Shown: positions 1-10,135, counted from the first letter of the stretch. The stretch is DNA of 64,000 nucleotides from Promicromonospora thailandica (GCF_024171955.1 NZ_JAMTCS010000001.1:248001-312000), one strand, 5' to 3'. Numbers and translations: made by a program. The notes: generated by a model not told the origin, from the sequence alone.

Positions 1-1
1 G

Positions 2-568
2 GTGCCGATCGAGCCGAAGCTCTCCATGCGCGCGTCGGTGCAGTGCGACGTCACGCTCGACGGCGTCCGCCTGCCCGCCGACGCGATCCTGCCGGAGCAC
101 CCGGGCCTCGCGGGCCCGTTCGCCTGCCTGGACGAGGCCCGGTACGGGATCGTGTGGGGCGCCGTGGGCGCCGCGCGGGACTCGTTCGAGGCCGCGCTGG
201 CCTACGCGCAGGGCCGGGAGCAGTTCGGTACGCCGGTCGCTGGCTTCCAGCTCACGCAGGCCAAGCTGGTCGACATGGCGCTGGAGATCACCAAGGCCCA
301 GCTCCTGGCGCTGCGCCTCGGCCGGCTCAAGGACGCCGGACGCCTCGAGGCGCACATGATCTCGGCGGGCAAGCTGAACAACGCGCGCGTCGCGATCGAC
401 GTGTGCCGCCAGGCCCGCACGGTGCTGGGCGGCAACGGTGTGACGCTCGACCACTCGCCGATGCGGCACGCCAGCAACCTGGAGTCGGTGCGCACGTACG
501 AGGGCACCGACGAGGTGCACACCCTCGTGCTGGGCCGGCACCTGACGGGACTCGCGGCATTCCGCTGA
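2..568 (+). CDS. acyl-CoA dehydrogenase, C-terminal part (glutaryl-CoA dehydrogenase type)
   Basis: Only the last 188 or so codons are in the window; the frame is open at the left edge, so the apparent GTG at base 2 is not the true start. The sequence covers part of the middle beta domain and the C-terminal helical FAD domain. The segment ending TYEGTDEVHTLVLGR holds the Glu of TYEGT, which is the catalytic base position in glutaryl-CoA dehydrogenases, and GREQFGTPVAGFQLTQ and VLGGNGV are the usual FAD/subunit-contact stretches. The family oxidises acyl-CoA with FAD and passes electrons to ETF; glutaryl-CoA members act in lysine/tryptophan breakdown. The substrate is inferred from motif similarity; another short acyl-CoA is possible. 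Confidence 0.85.
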   Translation: MPIEPKLSMRASVQCDVTLDGVRLPADAILPEHPGLAGPFACLDEARYGIVWGAVGAARDSFEAALAYAQGREQFGTPVAGFQLTQAKLVDMALEITKAQLLALRLGRLKDAGRLEAHMISAGKLNNARVAIDVCRQARTVLGGNGVTLDHSPMRHASNLESVRTYEGTDEVHTLVLGRHLTGLAAFR

Positions 569-603
569 CCTGCGGGGGCGTCAGCCCGTAGACTGTGCGC
601 CGC

Positions 604-685
604 GCGCGAGTGGCGTAATTGGCAGCCGCGCCAGGTTTAGGTCCTGGTGTCCTCGGACGTGCGGGTTCGAGTCCCGCCTCGCGCA
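604..685 (+). tRNA. tRNA-Leu (anticodon UAG)
   Basis: An 82-nt class II tRNA folds cleanly: 7-bp acceptor stem 604-610 with 678-684, discriminator A at 685, anticodon stem CCAGG/CCTGG around a 7-nt loop with TAG at 638-640, a long variable arm, and T arm GCGGG/CCCGC with loop TTCGAGT. The 3' CCA is not encoded. A -10-like TAGACT lies at 589-594, just ahead of the mature 5' end. Confidence 0.95.
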
Positions 686-726
686 CCCCCCTGCGGCCGG
701 CTGCGACGGCAGCCGGCCGCCCTCCC

Positions 727-2046
727 TCACCGGCCCGAGCGGGTGGTGCGCTGCGCCGCCGACAGCCCGTCGAGCACCTCGGTCAGCACCCGCATCCCGT
801 CCGACTCCGCCATCCGCGCGGCCATGGCCCGGCTCGCCGTGCGGATGGCGGAGTCGGACAGGACCCTGCGCACCGCCCGGCGCAGCGCCCGCGGGGCGAC
901 CCGCTCGGCGCGGAAGCGCACCCCGACGCCGGACCACGCGACGCGCGCACCCACCTCGGGCTTGTCCTCGTGGCCCCCGGTCGCCACGATCGGCACGCCG
1001 TACCGCATTGCGAGCTGCACACCTCCGTACCCGCCGTTGGTCACGTACGCGTCGGTGCGGGGCAGCAGCTCGTCGTAGGGCAGGAGCTCGGCCGCCCGGG
1101 CGTTGCCCGGCAGCGGCGGGAGCGTGTCGAGCGGCCGCCCGCCGGTCGCCACCACGACGAGCACGTCCTCGTCCGCGAGCGCCTCCAGCGCCGGGGCGAC
1201 GAGCTGGCCGAAGTCCTTGTTGGCGATGGTGCCCTGCGTGACGTGCACGACGGGACGGGACCCGTCGAGGTCTCCCCACCAGTCGGGCAGCGGCGCCGCC
1301 GTGCCCGACGCCGGGAGCGCGCCGGCGAAGCGCAGGTTGGCGGGCGCGTCGGAGCGCGGGTACTCGAACTCGGGCACGGTGAACTGCACGATGGCGTCGG
1401 CGTGCCGGGGCCAGTCGAACACCGGGGTGTCGAACGGCCTGCCGTGCAGGTCGCGGTACATGTCGTCGACGATCTCCCGGGAGCGCGCGAACACCGTGCG
1501 GTCGACGAGCGCGGCGAGCGCGGCGTTGCGGAGCCGTCCGAGCGGGCCGCGCACCGGCGGCAGGCCCATGCTGAACGGGGCGGTGTCCCGGCTCGAGATC
1601 ATCAGCGGGAAGACGCCGCCGACGACGAGGGGCGGCCGGACGCCGGCCGGGTGGCCGGCCAGCAGCGCACCGCCCAGGAAGGCGGGGTCGGTGAGCAGCA
1701 CGTCGACGGGCTCGGCGGCGTGGAGCTCCATGACGGCGTCGTGCTGGGGCCGTCCCGGGCGCACGAAGACATGCTCGATGTCGTGCGCGGCGGCCCGCGG
1801 GCCGCGGAGCGCGGCCCGCTCGGGGAACGTCTCGTTGAAGTCCTGCCGGTCGTCGAGGTCCGCGTCGGGCGGGAGTGCCACGTGGCGCGCTCCGGTCGCG
1901 GCCACGACGTCGGCGAACCGCGCGCCCGTCAGGAACCGGACGTCGTCACCGCGCTCGACGAGCTGCCGGGCGACGGTGAGGAGGGGGGCGACGTGCCCGT
2001 GGATCGGGACGGAGGCGATCAGGACGGAGGTCATCGGCTGGCCCAT
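727..2046 (-). CDS. GT1-family (MGT/UGT-type) glycosyltransferase
   Basis: A 439-aa GT-B fold enzyme. The N terminus (SVLIASVPIHGHVAPLL) has the acceptor-domain motif with the conserved His of macrolide/UDP-glycosyltransferases. The C-terminal nucleotide-sugar domain contains HVTQGTIANKDF, VVVATGGRP, LLPYDELLPRTDAYVTNGGYGG and GVPIVATGGHEDKP, the donor-binding region of this family. Members transfer sugar from an NDP-sugar to small hydrophobic acceptors such as macrolides or flavonoids; the acceptor here is unknown. The start at 2046 and an in-frame ATG at 2034 are both possible, neither with a clear ribosome site. It is divergent from a TetR-type regulator with an inverted repeat between them, so control by that regulator is a reasonable inference. 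Confidence 0.85.
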   Translation of the reverse strand: MGQPMTSVLIASVPIHGHVAPLLTVARQLVERGDDVRFLTGARFADVVAATGARHVALPPDADLDDRQDFNETFPERAALRGPRAAAHDIEHVFVRPGRPQHDAVMELHAAEPVDVLLTDPAFLGGALLAGHPAGVRPPLVVGGVFPLMISSRDTAPFSMGLPPVRGPLGRLRNAALAALVDRTVFARSREIVDDMYRDLHGRPFDTPVFDWPRHADAIVQFTVPEFEYPRSDAPANLRFAGALPASGTAAPLPDWWGDLDGSRPVVHVTQGTIANKDFGQLVAPALEALADEDVLVVVATGGRPLDTLPPLPGNARAAELLPYDELLPRTDAYVTNGGYGGVQLAMRYGVPIVATGGHEDKPEVGARVAWSGVGVRFRAERVAPRALRRAVRRVLSDSAIRTASRAMAARMAESDGMRVLTEVLDGLSAAQRTTRSGR

Positions 2047-2071
2047 CGTGTGCGGTTGGACATATTGGGTA

Positions 2072-2097
2072 AGGTGCCACAGTATTGAATGTCACCT
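2072..2097. promoter_or_regulatory. inverted repeat, candidate TetR operator
   Basis: Half-sites AGGTGCCA (2072-2079) and TGTCACCT (2090-2097) are inverted with one mismatch; centre to centre 18 bp. They sit in the 66-bp gap between the divergent glycosyltransferase and TetR-family genes, the usual place for an autoregulatory operator. Binding is inferred from position only. Confidence 0.5.
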
Positions 2098-2112
2098 GAC
2101 GGGAGTCAATGA

Positions 2113-2766
2113 ATGTCGGTCACGGGCTCACCCACCCGCGGATACCGCTCCGACCTGCGACGACGCCAGGCAGCCGAGACCCGCGCGCGGATCGTCGCGG
2201 CGGCCGCCGAGCTGTTCGGCGAGCTCGGGTACGCGGGCACCACGCTCGCGCGGATCGCCGAGCGGGCGCAGGTCTCGGTCGAGACGGTGCAGAAGGCAGG
2301 GCCCAAGGCCGCGCTCATGCGCGCGGCCGTCGAGGTCAGCTCGTTCGGTGTCGAGGGAGAGGTCGAGCTCTCCGACCTCGACGAGGGCAAGGCCCTTCTC
2401 GCCGTGTCCGACCCCGCCGAGCTGGCGGTGTCCCTGGGCGAGCTGGTCACCGCGCTCAACGAGCGCGTGGCCGGTGTCTGGTCGGCGCTGACCGGGGGCG
2501 CCGCGCTCGACCCCGAGCTGGACGGCTACTACCGCGGCATGCTCGCGGCCATCCGCGCGCAGCAGGAGCGCACCCTGCGGGCGCTGGCCGGGCGCGGCTG
2601 GCTGCGCGACGACGTGCCGTTCGACGAGCTGCTCGCCGGGCTGTCCGTGGTGACGAGCGTCGAGGCGTACCTGCGGTACGTGCGGCTCGACGGCCGTCCG
2701 CGCGAGGAGTACAGCCGCTTCGTCGCCCGGATCGTCCGGGAGACGGTGCTGGCGCGGGAGGTCTGA
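2113..2766 (+). CDS. TetR/AcrR-family transcriptional regulator
   Basis: A 217-aa protein with an N-terminal helix-turn-helix: TRARIVAAAAELFGELGYAGTTLARIAERAQVSVETVQKAGPK at about residues 22-65 fits the TetR DNA-binding domain. The rest is an alpha-helical ligand/dimer domain without a recognised ligand signature. Start ATG at 2113 follows a GGGAG element; an overlapping ATG at 2109 is in another frame. Its closest context is the divergent glycosyltransferase, so it probably represses that gene and itself. The inducer cannot be read from sequence. Confidence 0.9.
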   Translation: MSVTGSPTRGYRSDLRRRQAAETRARIVAAAAELFGELGYAGTTLARIAERAQVSVETVQKAGPKAALMRAAVEVSSFGVEGEVELSDLDEGKALLAVSDPAELAVSLGELVTALNERVAGVWSALTGGAALDPELDGYYRGMLAAIRAQQERTLRALAGRGWLRDDVPFDELLAGLSVVTSVEAYLRYVRLDGRPREEYSRFVARIVRETVLAREV

Positions 2767-2805
2767 ACCTCCGCGCGCCAGCGGTCTTGCGTCAGTGCCT
2801 GCGGG

Positions 2806-3168
2806 TCAGTTCTTCTGCGCCTCGAGGTCCTTGCGCACCTGGTCCATGTCGAGGCCGCGCACGGCCTCGACGACCTCGGCGAGGCTCTTCGCGGGCAGGG
2901 CGCCGGCCTGGCGGAACACCAGCACGCCCTCGCGGAACGCCATCAGGGTGGGGATCGAGGTGACCTGCGCGGCGGACGAGATGCCCGGGTTCGCGTCGGT
3001 GTCGATCTTCGCGTGCACGATGTCCGTGTTCGCGTCGGACGACTTCTCGAAGATCGGGCCGAACATCTTGCACGGCGGGCACCACGTGGCCCAGAAGTCC
3101 ACGAGCACGATGTCGTTGTCCGTGACGGTCTTCTCGAACGTGGCGTCGGTGATCTCGACGGTGGCCAT
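2806..3168 (-). CDS. trxA: thioredoxin
   Basis: A 120-aa single-domain thioredoxin. The active site is WATWCPPCKMFGP with Cys30 and Cys33, and the cis-Pro loop TSIPTLMAF follows. The Pro-Pro pair between the cysteines differs from the common WCGPC of bacterial thioredoxin 1 and should alter the redox potential (inference). The ATG at 3168 was chosen over the much longer open frame because it is preceded by GGAAGGA at good spacing and begins the thioredoxin fold. It is cytoplasmic: no signal peptide. Monocistronic in appearance, convergent with the TetR gene. Confidence 0.95.
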   Translation of the reverse strand: MATVEITDATFEKTVTDNDIVLVDFWATWCPPCKMFGPIFEKSSDANTDIVHAKIDTDANPGISSAAQVTSIPTLMAFREGVLVFRQAGALPAKSLAEVVEAVRGLDMDQVRKDLEAQKN

Positions 3169-3282
3169 GTCCTGGTTTCCTTCCGTTGAACGTCTGCTAG
3201 GTGCAGCACTTTTTCGCTCGTGGCTATTCCAGGGACGGCGCGGGGTAGGGCGCCGCGGGGCCCGAACTGGTAGAACGGACCC

Positions 3283-3852
3283 GTGACGGACACTGCCGAC
3301 TACCCTTCCGACGACTTCTACCCCGAGCCCACGCAGCCGTCGGGGTGGCTGACCGACGAGGACCTCGCCGTCGTGCGCGCGCAGCTCCCGCTCGTGTACG
3401 TGGACGCCGTGCCGGTCCGCGTCGACGACTCGGGGGACGTGGTCGCCGTCGGCCTGCTGCTGCGCGTGAACACGCAGGGCGTGATGACGCGAGCCCTCGT
3501 CTCCGGCCGCGTGATGTACCACGAGCGGCTGCGCGACGCGCTGCTGCGGCACATCGAGAAGGACCTCGGCCCCGTCGCGCTGCCGCAGGTGCCGCCGTCG
3601 CCGCAGCCGTTCACCGTCGCCGAGTACTTCCCCACGCCCGGCATCACCGCGTTCCACGACCCACGCCAGCACGCCGTGTCCCTCGCGTACGTGGTGCCCG
3701 TGACGGGCGACTGCCGGCCGCAGCAGAACGCGCTCGACCTCGCGTGGCTGACGCCCGAGGAGGCGTGCGCCGACGACGTGCAGGCCGAGATGATGAACGG
3801 TCAGGGCATGCTGCTCAAGCAGGCCATGGCCCACGTGGGCCGGCTGCCGTAA
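3283..3852 (+). CDS. NUDIX-like DUF4916 protein
   Basis: A 189-aa protein resembling the actinobacterial DUF4916 group, which has a NUDIX-like fold. Segments LPLVYVDAVPVRVDDSG, GLLLRVNTQG and RALVSGRVMYHERLRDALLRHIEKDLG resemble the beta-grasp and helix of NUDIX proteins, but the canonical GX5EX7REUXEEXGU box is not evident, so catalytic activity is doubtful. The start is a GTG at 3283 with TAGAAC at 3271-3276 only 6 bases upstream, indicating a leaderless transcript. Divergent from trxA. Role unknown. Confidence 0.75.
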   Translation: MTDTADYPSDDFYPEPTQPSGWLTDEDLAVVRAQLPLVYVDAVPVRVDDSGDVVAVGLLLRVNTQGVMTRALVSGRVMYHERLRDALLRHIEKDLGPVALPQVPPSPQPFTVAEYFPTPGITAFHDPRQHAVSLAYVVPVTGDCRPQQNALDLAWLTPEEACADDVQAEMMNGQGMLLKQAMAHVGRLP

Positions 3853-3858
3853 CGCGCG

Positions 3859-5499
<1,641 letters not shown>

Positions 5500-5598
5500 C
5501 CCCCAAGCCTACGGGCCACGCCCAGGGAGTTTCCTCGACCGGGCAGGGCGGCCCGCGGCACGATGTGCGGGCCGCCCGCCGACGCCCTGGAGAGTGAC

Positions 5599-6804
5599 GT
5601 GCCCCGGACCACGCCCGCCCTTCGCCTGACCAACGTCCTGCTGGCTCCCGGTGCGCGCACGCGCAGGGACCCGGACGCCGTCTTCGACCGGATGGTCGCC
5701 CGCGCCGCGCGCGGCCGGGCACCGCTGAGCCCCGAGAACGCGGCGGACATCGACCACCTGCGGCTGGTCCTGCGCGCGTTCGCCGGTTTCCCGGGGCTGA
5801 GTCCCCTGGGCTGGGCGGCGGGACAGGCGCTGGTCGCGGGCCGGGTGCGCAACCGCGTGGTGGTCGGCGACCTGCTCGCCCGGCACCCGCGGATCGCCGA
5901 CGAGCCCGTGGAGGCACCGGTGTTCGTCGTCGGGATGCCGCGCACCGGCACGACGCTCACCTACAACCTGCTGGCCCGGTCGCCCGGGCACCGCGGGCCG
6001 CGCCTGTGGGAGATGACCTACCCGGGGCTGCCGGTCGACGCCACGACCCAGGCCGCACTGGTGCGCCGCACGCGGCGCCGGTTCGCCATGACGTCGGTGC
6101 TCAGCGACACGTGGGACACGATCCACCCGATGTACGCGGCGGCCGAGGAGGAGGACACGTTCATCCGCGCGCACTCCGAGCTGCACTCCTCCGCCGTGCC
6201 CATGCCGGAGTACCTGGCGCTGCTGCGCGACGGCGACCTGCGGCCGGACTACCGCTTCCTGCGGGACACGCTCCGGCTCCTGTCGTACGGACGGCCCGCG
6301 CGACGGTGGGTGCTCAAGCACCCGGCCAACCTGTTCCACCTGTCCGCGATCGCCGACGTCTTCCCGGACGCCCGCTTCGTCTGGACGCACCGCGACCCGG
6401 AGGTGGCACTGGCGTCGCTGTGCTCGCTGGCCGAGTCGGCCCAGCGCATCCACCGCGTGGAGCGTGCCGTGGACCTGCACGAGATCGGCCGGGAGTGGTT
6501 GCCGCTCATGGCGGACGGCGTGGCCCGCGCCCTCGCGCAGCGCGCCGACCTTGGGCCGGACCGCGTCGTCGACCTGGCGTACGACCGGCTCACGCGGGAG
6601 CCCGGTACGGCGCTGCCCGAGCTGTTCGACCGGCTCGGCGCGCACTGGGGCCCGGCGGACGAGGCCAACCTGGCGGCCGAGCGGGACGCCCCGCGCCGCA
6701 GGCCGCCGCACCGGTACAGCCTGGAGCGGTACGGGCTGGACCCGGCCGAGGTCCGGGCGGCGTTCGGCGACTACCCGCGGACGGTCGAGAGCCTGCGGGC
6801 GTGA
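5599..6804 (+). CDS. sulfotransferase family protein
   Basis: A 401-aa protein of the bacterial sulfotransferase family. VFVVGMPRTGTT (near residue 112) is the 5'-phosphosulfate-binding loop for PAPS; KHPANLFHLSAIADVFPDARFVWTHRDPEVALAS is the 3'-phosphate-binding region with the conserved Arg/Ser and HRDP. Start chosen as GTG at 5599 because GGAG at 5589-5592 precedes it by 6 bases; an in-frame ATG at 5563 lacks such a site. These enzymes transfer sulfate from PAPS to hydroxyl or amine groups of small molecules or glycans; the acceptor is unknown. Divergent from the ABC-F gene. Confidence 0.85.
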   Translation: MPRTTPALRLTNVLLAPGARTRRDPDAVFDRMVARAARGRAPLSPENAADIDHLRLVLRAFAGFPGLSPLGWAAGQALVAGRVRNRVVVGDLLARHPRIADEPVEAPVFVVGMPRTGTTLTYNLLARSPGHRGPRLWEMTYPGLPVDATTQAALVRRTRRRFAMTSVLSDTWDTIHPMYAAAEEEDTFIRAHSELHSSAVPMPEYLALLRDGDLRPDYRFLRDTLRLLSYGRPARRWVLKHPANLFHLSAIADVFPDARFVWTHRDPEVALASLCSLAESAQRIHRVERAVDLHEIGREWLPLMADGVARALAQRADLGPDRVVDLAYDRLTREPGTALPELFDRLGAHWGPADEANLAAERDAPRRRPPHRYSLERYGLDPAEVRAAFGDYPRTVESLRA

Positions 6805-6840
6805 GGGTGGTGCGGTGCGGCGGCCGGGGCGATAGATTCG

Positions 6841-6939
6841 GCGATCGTCGCCCGACGGCGGCCGTGGGTCGCCGCCACGGCGATCGTGCTGGCGCTCTGG
6901 GCCGCCAGCCGCGTGCTGGCCACCGGGCGCCTCTTCTGA
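6841..6939 (+). pseudogene. possible truncated membrane-protein N terminus
   Basis: An open frame encodes a basic start (ARRRPW) and one hydrophobic helix ending AASRVLATGRLF before TGA. The pattern resembles the first transmembrane segment of polyprenol-dependent glycosyltransferases (GT-87/DUF2029 style) but stops after about 30 residues. TAGATT at 6832-6837 is placed like a leaderless -10, yet no ATG/GTG follows, only ATC or GTC. It may be a decayed gene remnant or chance; low confidence. Confidence 0.2.
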
Positions 6940-6953
6940 CGAGCGGCCGTTGA

Positions 6954-7012
6954 CGCTGTGGGTACGCGGCGGGGGTCCATCCAGGGGCCGGATGTGCCGC
7001 GTACCCACAGCG
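6954..7012. terminator. long hairpin A, bidirectional terminator candidate
   Basis: Perfect 17-bp inverted repeat (6954-6970 with 6996-7012) enclosing 25 nt, between the convergent sulfotransferase and symporter genes. No U-tract follows, as is common in high-GC actinobacteria. See the palindrome findings. Confidence 0.7.
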
Positions 7013-7018
7013 GGCTGG

Positions 7019-8689
7019 TCAGGCGGAGGTCACCTCCGCCCTGCGCTCGGCGGGGTACCGGATGTTCTCGACCATCTCCTGCACCTCGTGCGCCGGAGGC
7101 CTGGTGAGCAGCGACACCGTGACGGTGACGACGAGGTTCACGACCGCGCCGATCGTTCCGATGCCCTCCGGGCTGATGCCGAGGATGTGGTCGTTCGCCT
7201 CGGTACCGAACACCGGCAGGGTGTAGATCATGTACGTCGCGGTGAACGCGAGACCCGCCAGCATGCCGGACACCGCCCCGACCGCGTTGGCCCGCTTCCA
7301 GAAGATCCCCAGCAGCAGGATCGGGAAGAACGTGGACGCGGCGAGCCCGAAGGCGAAGGCGACCACCTGCGCCACGAACGCCGGCGGGTTGATGCCGAAG
7401 TAGATGGCGACCAGCACGGCCAGGCCCATCGCGATCCGGCTGACCAGGAGTCGGCGTGCCTCCGAGGCGTGGTGGTCCACGTAGCGGAAGTACAGGTCGT
7501 GCGACGCCGACGAGGAGATGACCAGGAGCAGGCCGGCCGCCGTCGACATGGCCGCCGCGAGACCGCCCGCCGCGACCAGGCCGACGATCGGGGCCGGCAG
7601 GCCCGCGATCTCCGGGCTGGCCAGCACCAGGATGTCGTTGTTGATGATCAGGTCGGCCCCCGAGTCCGGGTTGTTGCTGACCGAGCCGATCGTCTCCACG
7701 CCGTCGCCCACGGTGACCAGGCCGGTCGCCATCCAGTTCTGCACCCAGGACGGGAGGGCGTCGACGGCGGCGCCCTGCACGCCCGAGAGCAGGTTGAGCT
7801 TGGTGAACGCGCCCACGGCCGGAGCCGTCGTGTACAGCAGGCCGATGAAGATCAGCGCCCACAGGGCCGAGTAGCGCGCCCCGCGCACCGTCTTGGTCGT
7901 GTAGAACCGGATGATCACGTGCGGCAGGCCGGCGGTGCCGATCATGAGCGACATGGTCACGAGGAACACGTCGATCTGCGGACGCGCCGTGAACGCCTCG
8001 GTGTACACGGGCAGGCCGAACTCGGCACCGATCCGGTTCAGCTCGGCCAGGATCTCGCCGAACGTGATCTGCGGTACCGGGAATCCCGTCATCGTCTGCG
8101 CCACGGCCCAGGCCGGGATGAGGTACGCGACGATGAGCACCGTGTACTGGGCCACCTGGGTCCAGGTGATGCCCTTCATGCCGCCGAACACGGCGTAGGC
8201 GAAGATGACGGCGGCCGCGATGGCGACGCCCCACGCCTGCTCCACCTGGAGGAACCGGGAGAAGACGATGCCGCCGCCCGCCATCTGCCCCACCACGTAG
8301 GTGAAGGACACGATGATGGCCACGACGGCGGACACCGAGCGCACCGTCTCGGAGAACCGGTCGCCCACGAACTCCGGCACCGTGAACTTGCCCCACTTGC
8401 GCAGGTACGGCGCGAGCAGCAGGGCCAGCAGCACGTAGCCGCCCGTCCAGCCCATGAGGTAGATGGAGCCGTCCGACCCGAGGAAGGCGATGAGGCCCGC
8501 CATCGAGATGAACGACGCCGCCGACATCCAGTCCGCCGCGACGGCGGCACCGTTGGCGACGGCGGGGATGTTCTGCTCGGCGACGAAGAAGCCCTTGGTC
8601 TCCCGCACGCGGCTGCGCCAGGCGATGACGATGTAGAGGGCGAACGACCCCGCGACGAAGATCAGCGCCCAGGTCTGGATGTCGCTCAT
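7019..8689 (-). CDS. sodium/solute symporter, acetate/monocarboxylate type (ActP/MctC-like)
   Basis: A 556-aa integral membrane protein of the SSS family with about 13 hydrophobic segments. NGAAVAADWMSAASFISMAGLIAFLGSDG and ADLIINNDILVLASPEIAGLPAPIVGLVAAGGLAAAMSTAAGLLLVISSS are the conserved SSS core around TM1-3 and TM8-9. With the overlapping DUF485 gene upstream it matches the known DUF485-symporter pairing (yjcH-actP in E. coli, cg0952-mctC in Corynebacterium), whose transporters take up acetate, propionate or pyruvate. The exact substrate is inferred. A GlxR/CRP-like site lies upstream of the pair. Confidence 0.9.
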   Translation of the reverse strand: MSDIQTWALIFVAGSFALYIVIAWRSRVRETKGFFVAEQNIPAVANGAAVAADWMSAASFISMAGLIAFLGSDGSIYLMGWTGGYVLLALLLAPYLRKWGKFTVPEFVGDRFSETVRSVSAVVAIIVSFTYVVGQMAGGGIVFSRFLQVEQAWGVAIAAAVIFAYAVFGGMKGITWTQVAQYTVLIVAYLIPAWAVAQTMTGFPVPQITFGEILAELNRIGAEFGLPVYTEAFTARPQIDVFLVTMSLMIGTAGLPHVIIRFYTTKTVRGARYSALWALIFIGLLYTTAPAVGAFTKLNLLSGVQGAAVDALPSWVQNWMATGLVTVGDGVETIGSVSNNPDSGADLIINNDILVLASPEIAGLPAPIVGLVAAGGLAAAMSTAAGLLLVISSSASHDLYFRYVDHHASEARRLLVSRIAMGLAVLVAIYFGINPPAFVAQVVAFAFGLAASTFFPILLLGIFWKRANAVGAVSGMLAGLAFTATYMIYTLPVFGTEANDHILGISPEGIGTIGAVVNLVVTVTVSLLTRPPAHEVQEMVENIRYPAERRAEVTSA

Positions 8690-9036
8690 GCGCGGCTCCC
8701 GTCGTCGTTGCGCTCACTGACGCCGTACTCGTCGTCGAGCCGGTCCATGCGCAGGGCGTAGACCAGGATCAGCACGATGAACGTGTAGATGGACCCCTGC
8801 TGCGCGAACCAGAAGCCCAGGGGGAAGCCGGCGATCACGACCTGGTTGAGCTGCTCGACGAACAGGATGCCCGCGCCGAACGAGACCGCGAACCAGACCA
8901 CGAGCAGCACCACCATGAGGCGCAGGTTCTTCTTCCAGTACTCCGTGCGCCAGCCGTTGCCCGGACCGTCCGGTCCGGGGGTGCCGGCGTCCGGCGGCGG
9001 CGCACCACCGGACGGGCTCTCGTGCGTGTCGGCCAT
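8686..9036 (-). CDS. DUF485 membrane protein
   Basis: A 116-aa protein with a hydrophilic Gly/Pro-rich N terminus (about 35 residues) and two transmembrane helices (near residues 38-58 and 72-95), typical of DUF485. It overlaps the symporter by 4 bases (ATGA), suggesting translational coupling; in known operons the DUF485 protein accompanies the acetate/monocarboxylate symporter, though its own role is unclear. The ATG at 9036 has an AGGAGC ribosome site. Confidence 0.85.
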   Translation of the reverse strand: MADTHESPSGGAPPPDAGTPGPDGPGNGWRTEYWKKNLRLMVVLLVVWFAVSFGAGILFVEQLNQVVIAGFPLGFWFAQQGSIYTFIVLILVYALRMDRLDDEYGVSERNDDGSRA

Positions 9037-9351
9037 GTCTCGACGCTCCTTTGCGTGTGGTGGTGCGGCCCGGCGGTGGCCCCAGCCACGCGCCGGGCCG
9101 CGGTGTGGTACGGGTCACAGACACCCCTGAGCCTGAGCAAAGGGCCCGCGCCCCGGCGCCGCAAGGGCCGACCGGGCGGACGGCGGCCGCGACCCCGCGA
9201 GCGGTCGATCGGGGCGGCGAGCGGCACGGCGGATCTTCACCCGACCGCTCGCGGCGCGATCCCGACCGCCCGCGGGCCCCGGTCCGCCGTTCGGCAGGAC
9301 GAGGAGGTGAGAGCCCTCCCCGGCACGGCGCGGCGGTCCTACGATCGGCCC
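9037..9351. other. 315-bp intergenic region between divergent transport units
   Basis: No convincing gene. It holds the GlxR-like site (9104-9119) and a perfect 13-bp inverted repeat, 9195-9207 with 9242-9254, enclosing 34 nt, of unknown role. TACGAT at 9340-9345, six bases before the ATG at 9352, looks like the leaderless promoter of the rightward genes. Confidence 0.6.
9104..9119. promoter_or_regulatory. GlxR/CRP-like operator
   Basis: TGTGG-TACGGG-TCACA matches the TGTGA-N6-TCACA consensus of CRP/GlxR regulators with one mismatch. It is 68 bp upstream of the DUF485-symporter pair, where a cAMP-responsive regulator would be expected to control carboxylate uptake. Function is inferred from match and place. 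Confidence 0.6.
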
Positions 9352-9783
9352 ATGGCCTCGACGTCGAGCACCTCCGGTACCGCCGTGCGCCGTCGTGTCT
9401 TCCACCCGGGCAGCCTGGCGATGGTGATCGGCGGCCTCTGCGTCCTCGTCGGCTCCGTGCTGCCCTGGATCAGCACGCCGCTCGGCGACATCCCGGGTCA
9501 CGCGAGCTACCTGGGCTGGGCCACGATGGCGGTGGCGCCCCTGGCGTTCGCCGGGGCGGTCCTGCCGTTCCGGCGCGTGGCCGTCGCCCACTGCCTGCTC
9601 GTGGCCGGCCCCACCGTCGTCGCGGGCGGGATCTACGTCGCCCAGGTGGTCCAGCTGAACGTGATCGCCGGGGCCTTCCCCACGGCCTGGCCGGGCATGG
9701 GCCTCGTCATGATCATCGGCGGCGCCGTGATCCTGCTGCGCACGGCGTGGCGCCTGCGGCGCACCTCGGCCACGTCCTCCTGA
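9352..9783 (+). CDS. small four-helix membrane protein, unknown function
   Basis: 143 aa with four predicted transmembrane segments (about residues 19-39, 50-71, 82-103 and 113-131) and an Arg-rich C terminus (RTAWRLRRTSATSS). No motif that I recognise. TACGAT ends 6 bases before the ATG, arguing for a leaderless start. It ends 13 bases before the next small membrane gene and could head the symporter/two-component operon or simply adjoin it. Confidence 0.65.
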   Translation: MASTSSTSGTAVRRRVFHPGSLAMVIGGLCVLVGSVLPWISTPLGDIPGHASYLGWATMAVAPLAFAGAVLPFRRVAVAHCLLVAGPTVVAGGIYVAQVVQLNVIAGAFPTAWPGMGLVMIIGGAVILLRTAWRLRRTSATSS

Positions 9784-9796
9784 CTACCCTCTCGAC

Positions 9797-10135
9797 ATGG
9801 AGTACGACGACGGCGTCGACGAGCACGACACCCCGGCCGAGGTCGACGCGGCCTTCCGGACCCTGCGCCGCGTCGCGATCACGCACGTCGTCCTCTTCCT
9901 CGTCGCCGTGCTGGGCGTGCCCGCCCTGTCCCTCACCCTCGGGTGGTGGTCGGACGGGCAGCTCGCGGGCGGCATGAGCCCCGGCTTCGCCATGGCGGCC
10001 TTCGGGCTCTACGCGTTCTTCCTGGTGATCGGGCTGGCGGCCGCGTCCCTCTCGTCCGCCGTCGAGGCCCGCATGCTCGGCGGCCGGCACACCGGCGAGG
10101 ACGACGGCTTCCCGGCGGACGGCGACCGCTCGTGA
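9797..10135 (+). CDS. two-helix membrane protein, likely symporter partner (DUF485-like position)
   Basis: 112 aa: acidic N terminus, then two transmembrane helices (about residues 30-50 and 68-90) and a charged tail. Its size, topology and 4-base overlap with the downstream symporter mirror the DUF485/symporter pair on the other strand, so it is probably the accessory subunit of the second transporter, although sequence identity to DUF485 is not obvious. TACCCT lies 6 bases ahead of the ATG. Confidence 0.65.
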   Translation: MEYDDGVDEHDTPAEVDAAFRTLRRVAITHVVLFLVAVLGVPALSLTLGWWSDGQLAGGMSPGFAMAAFGLYAFFLVIGLAAASLSSAVEARMLGGRHTGEDDGFPADGDRS

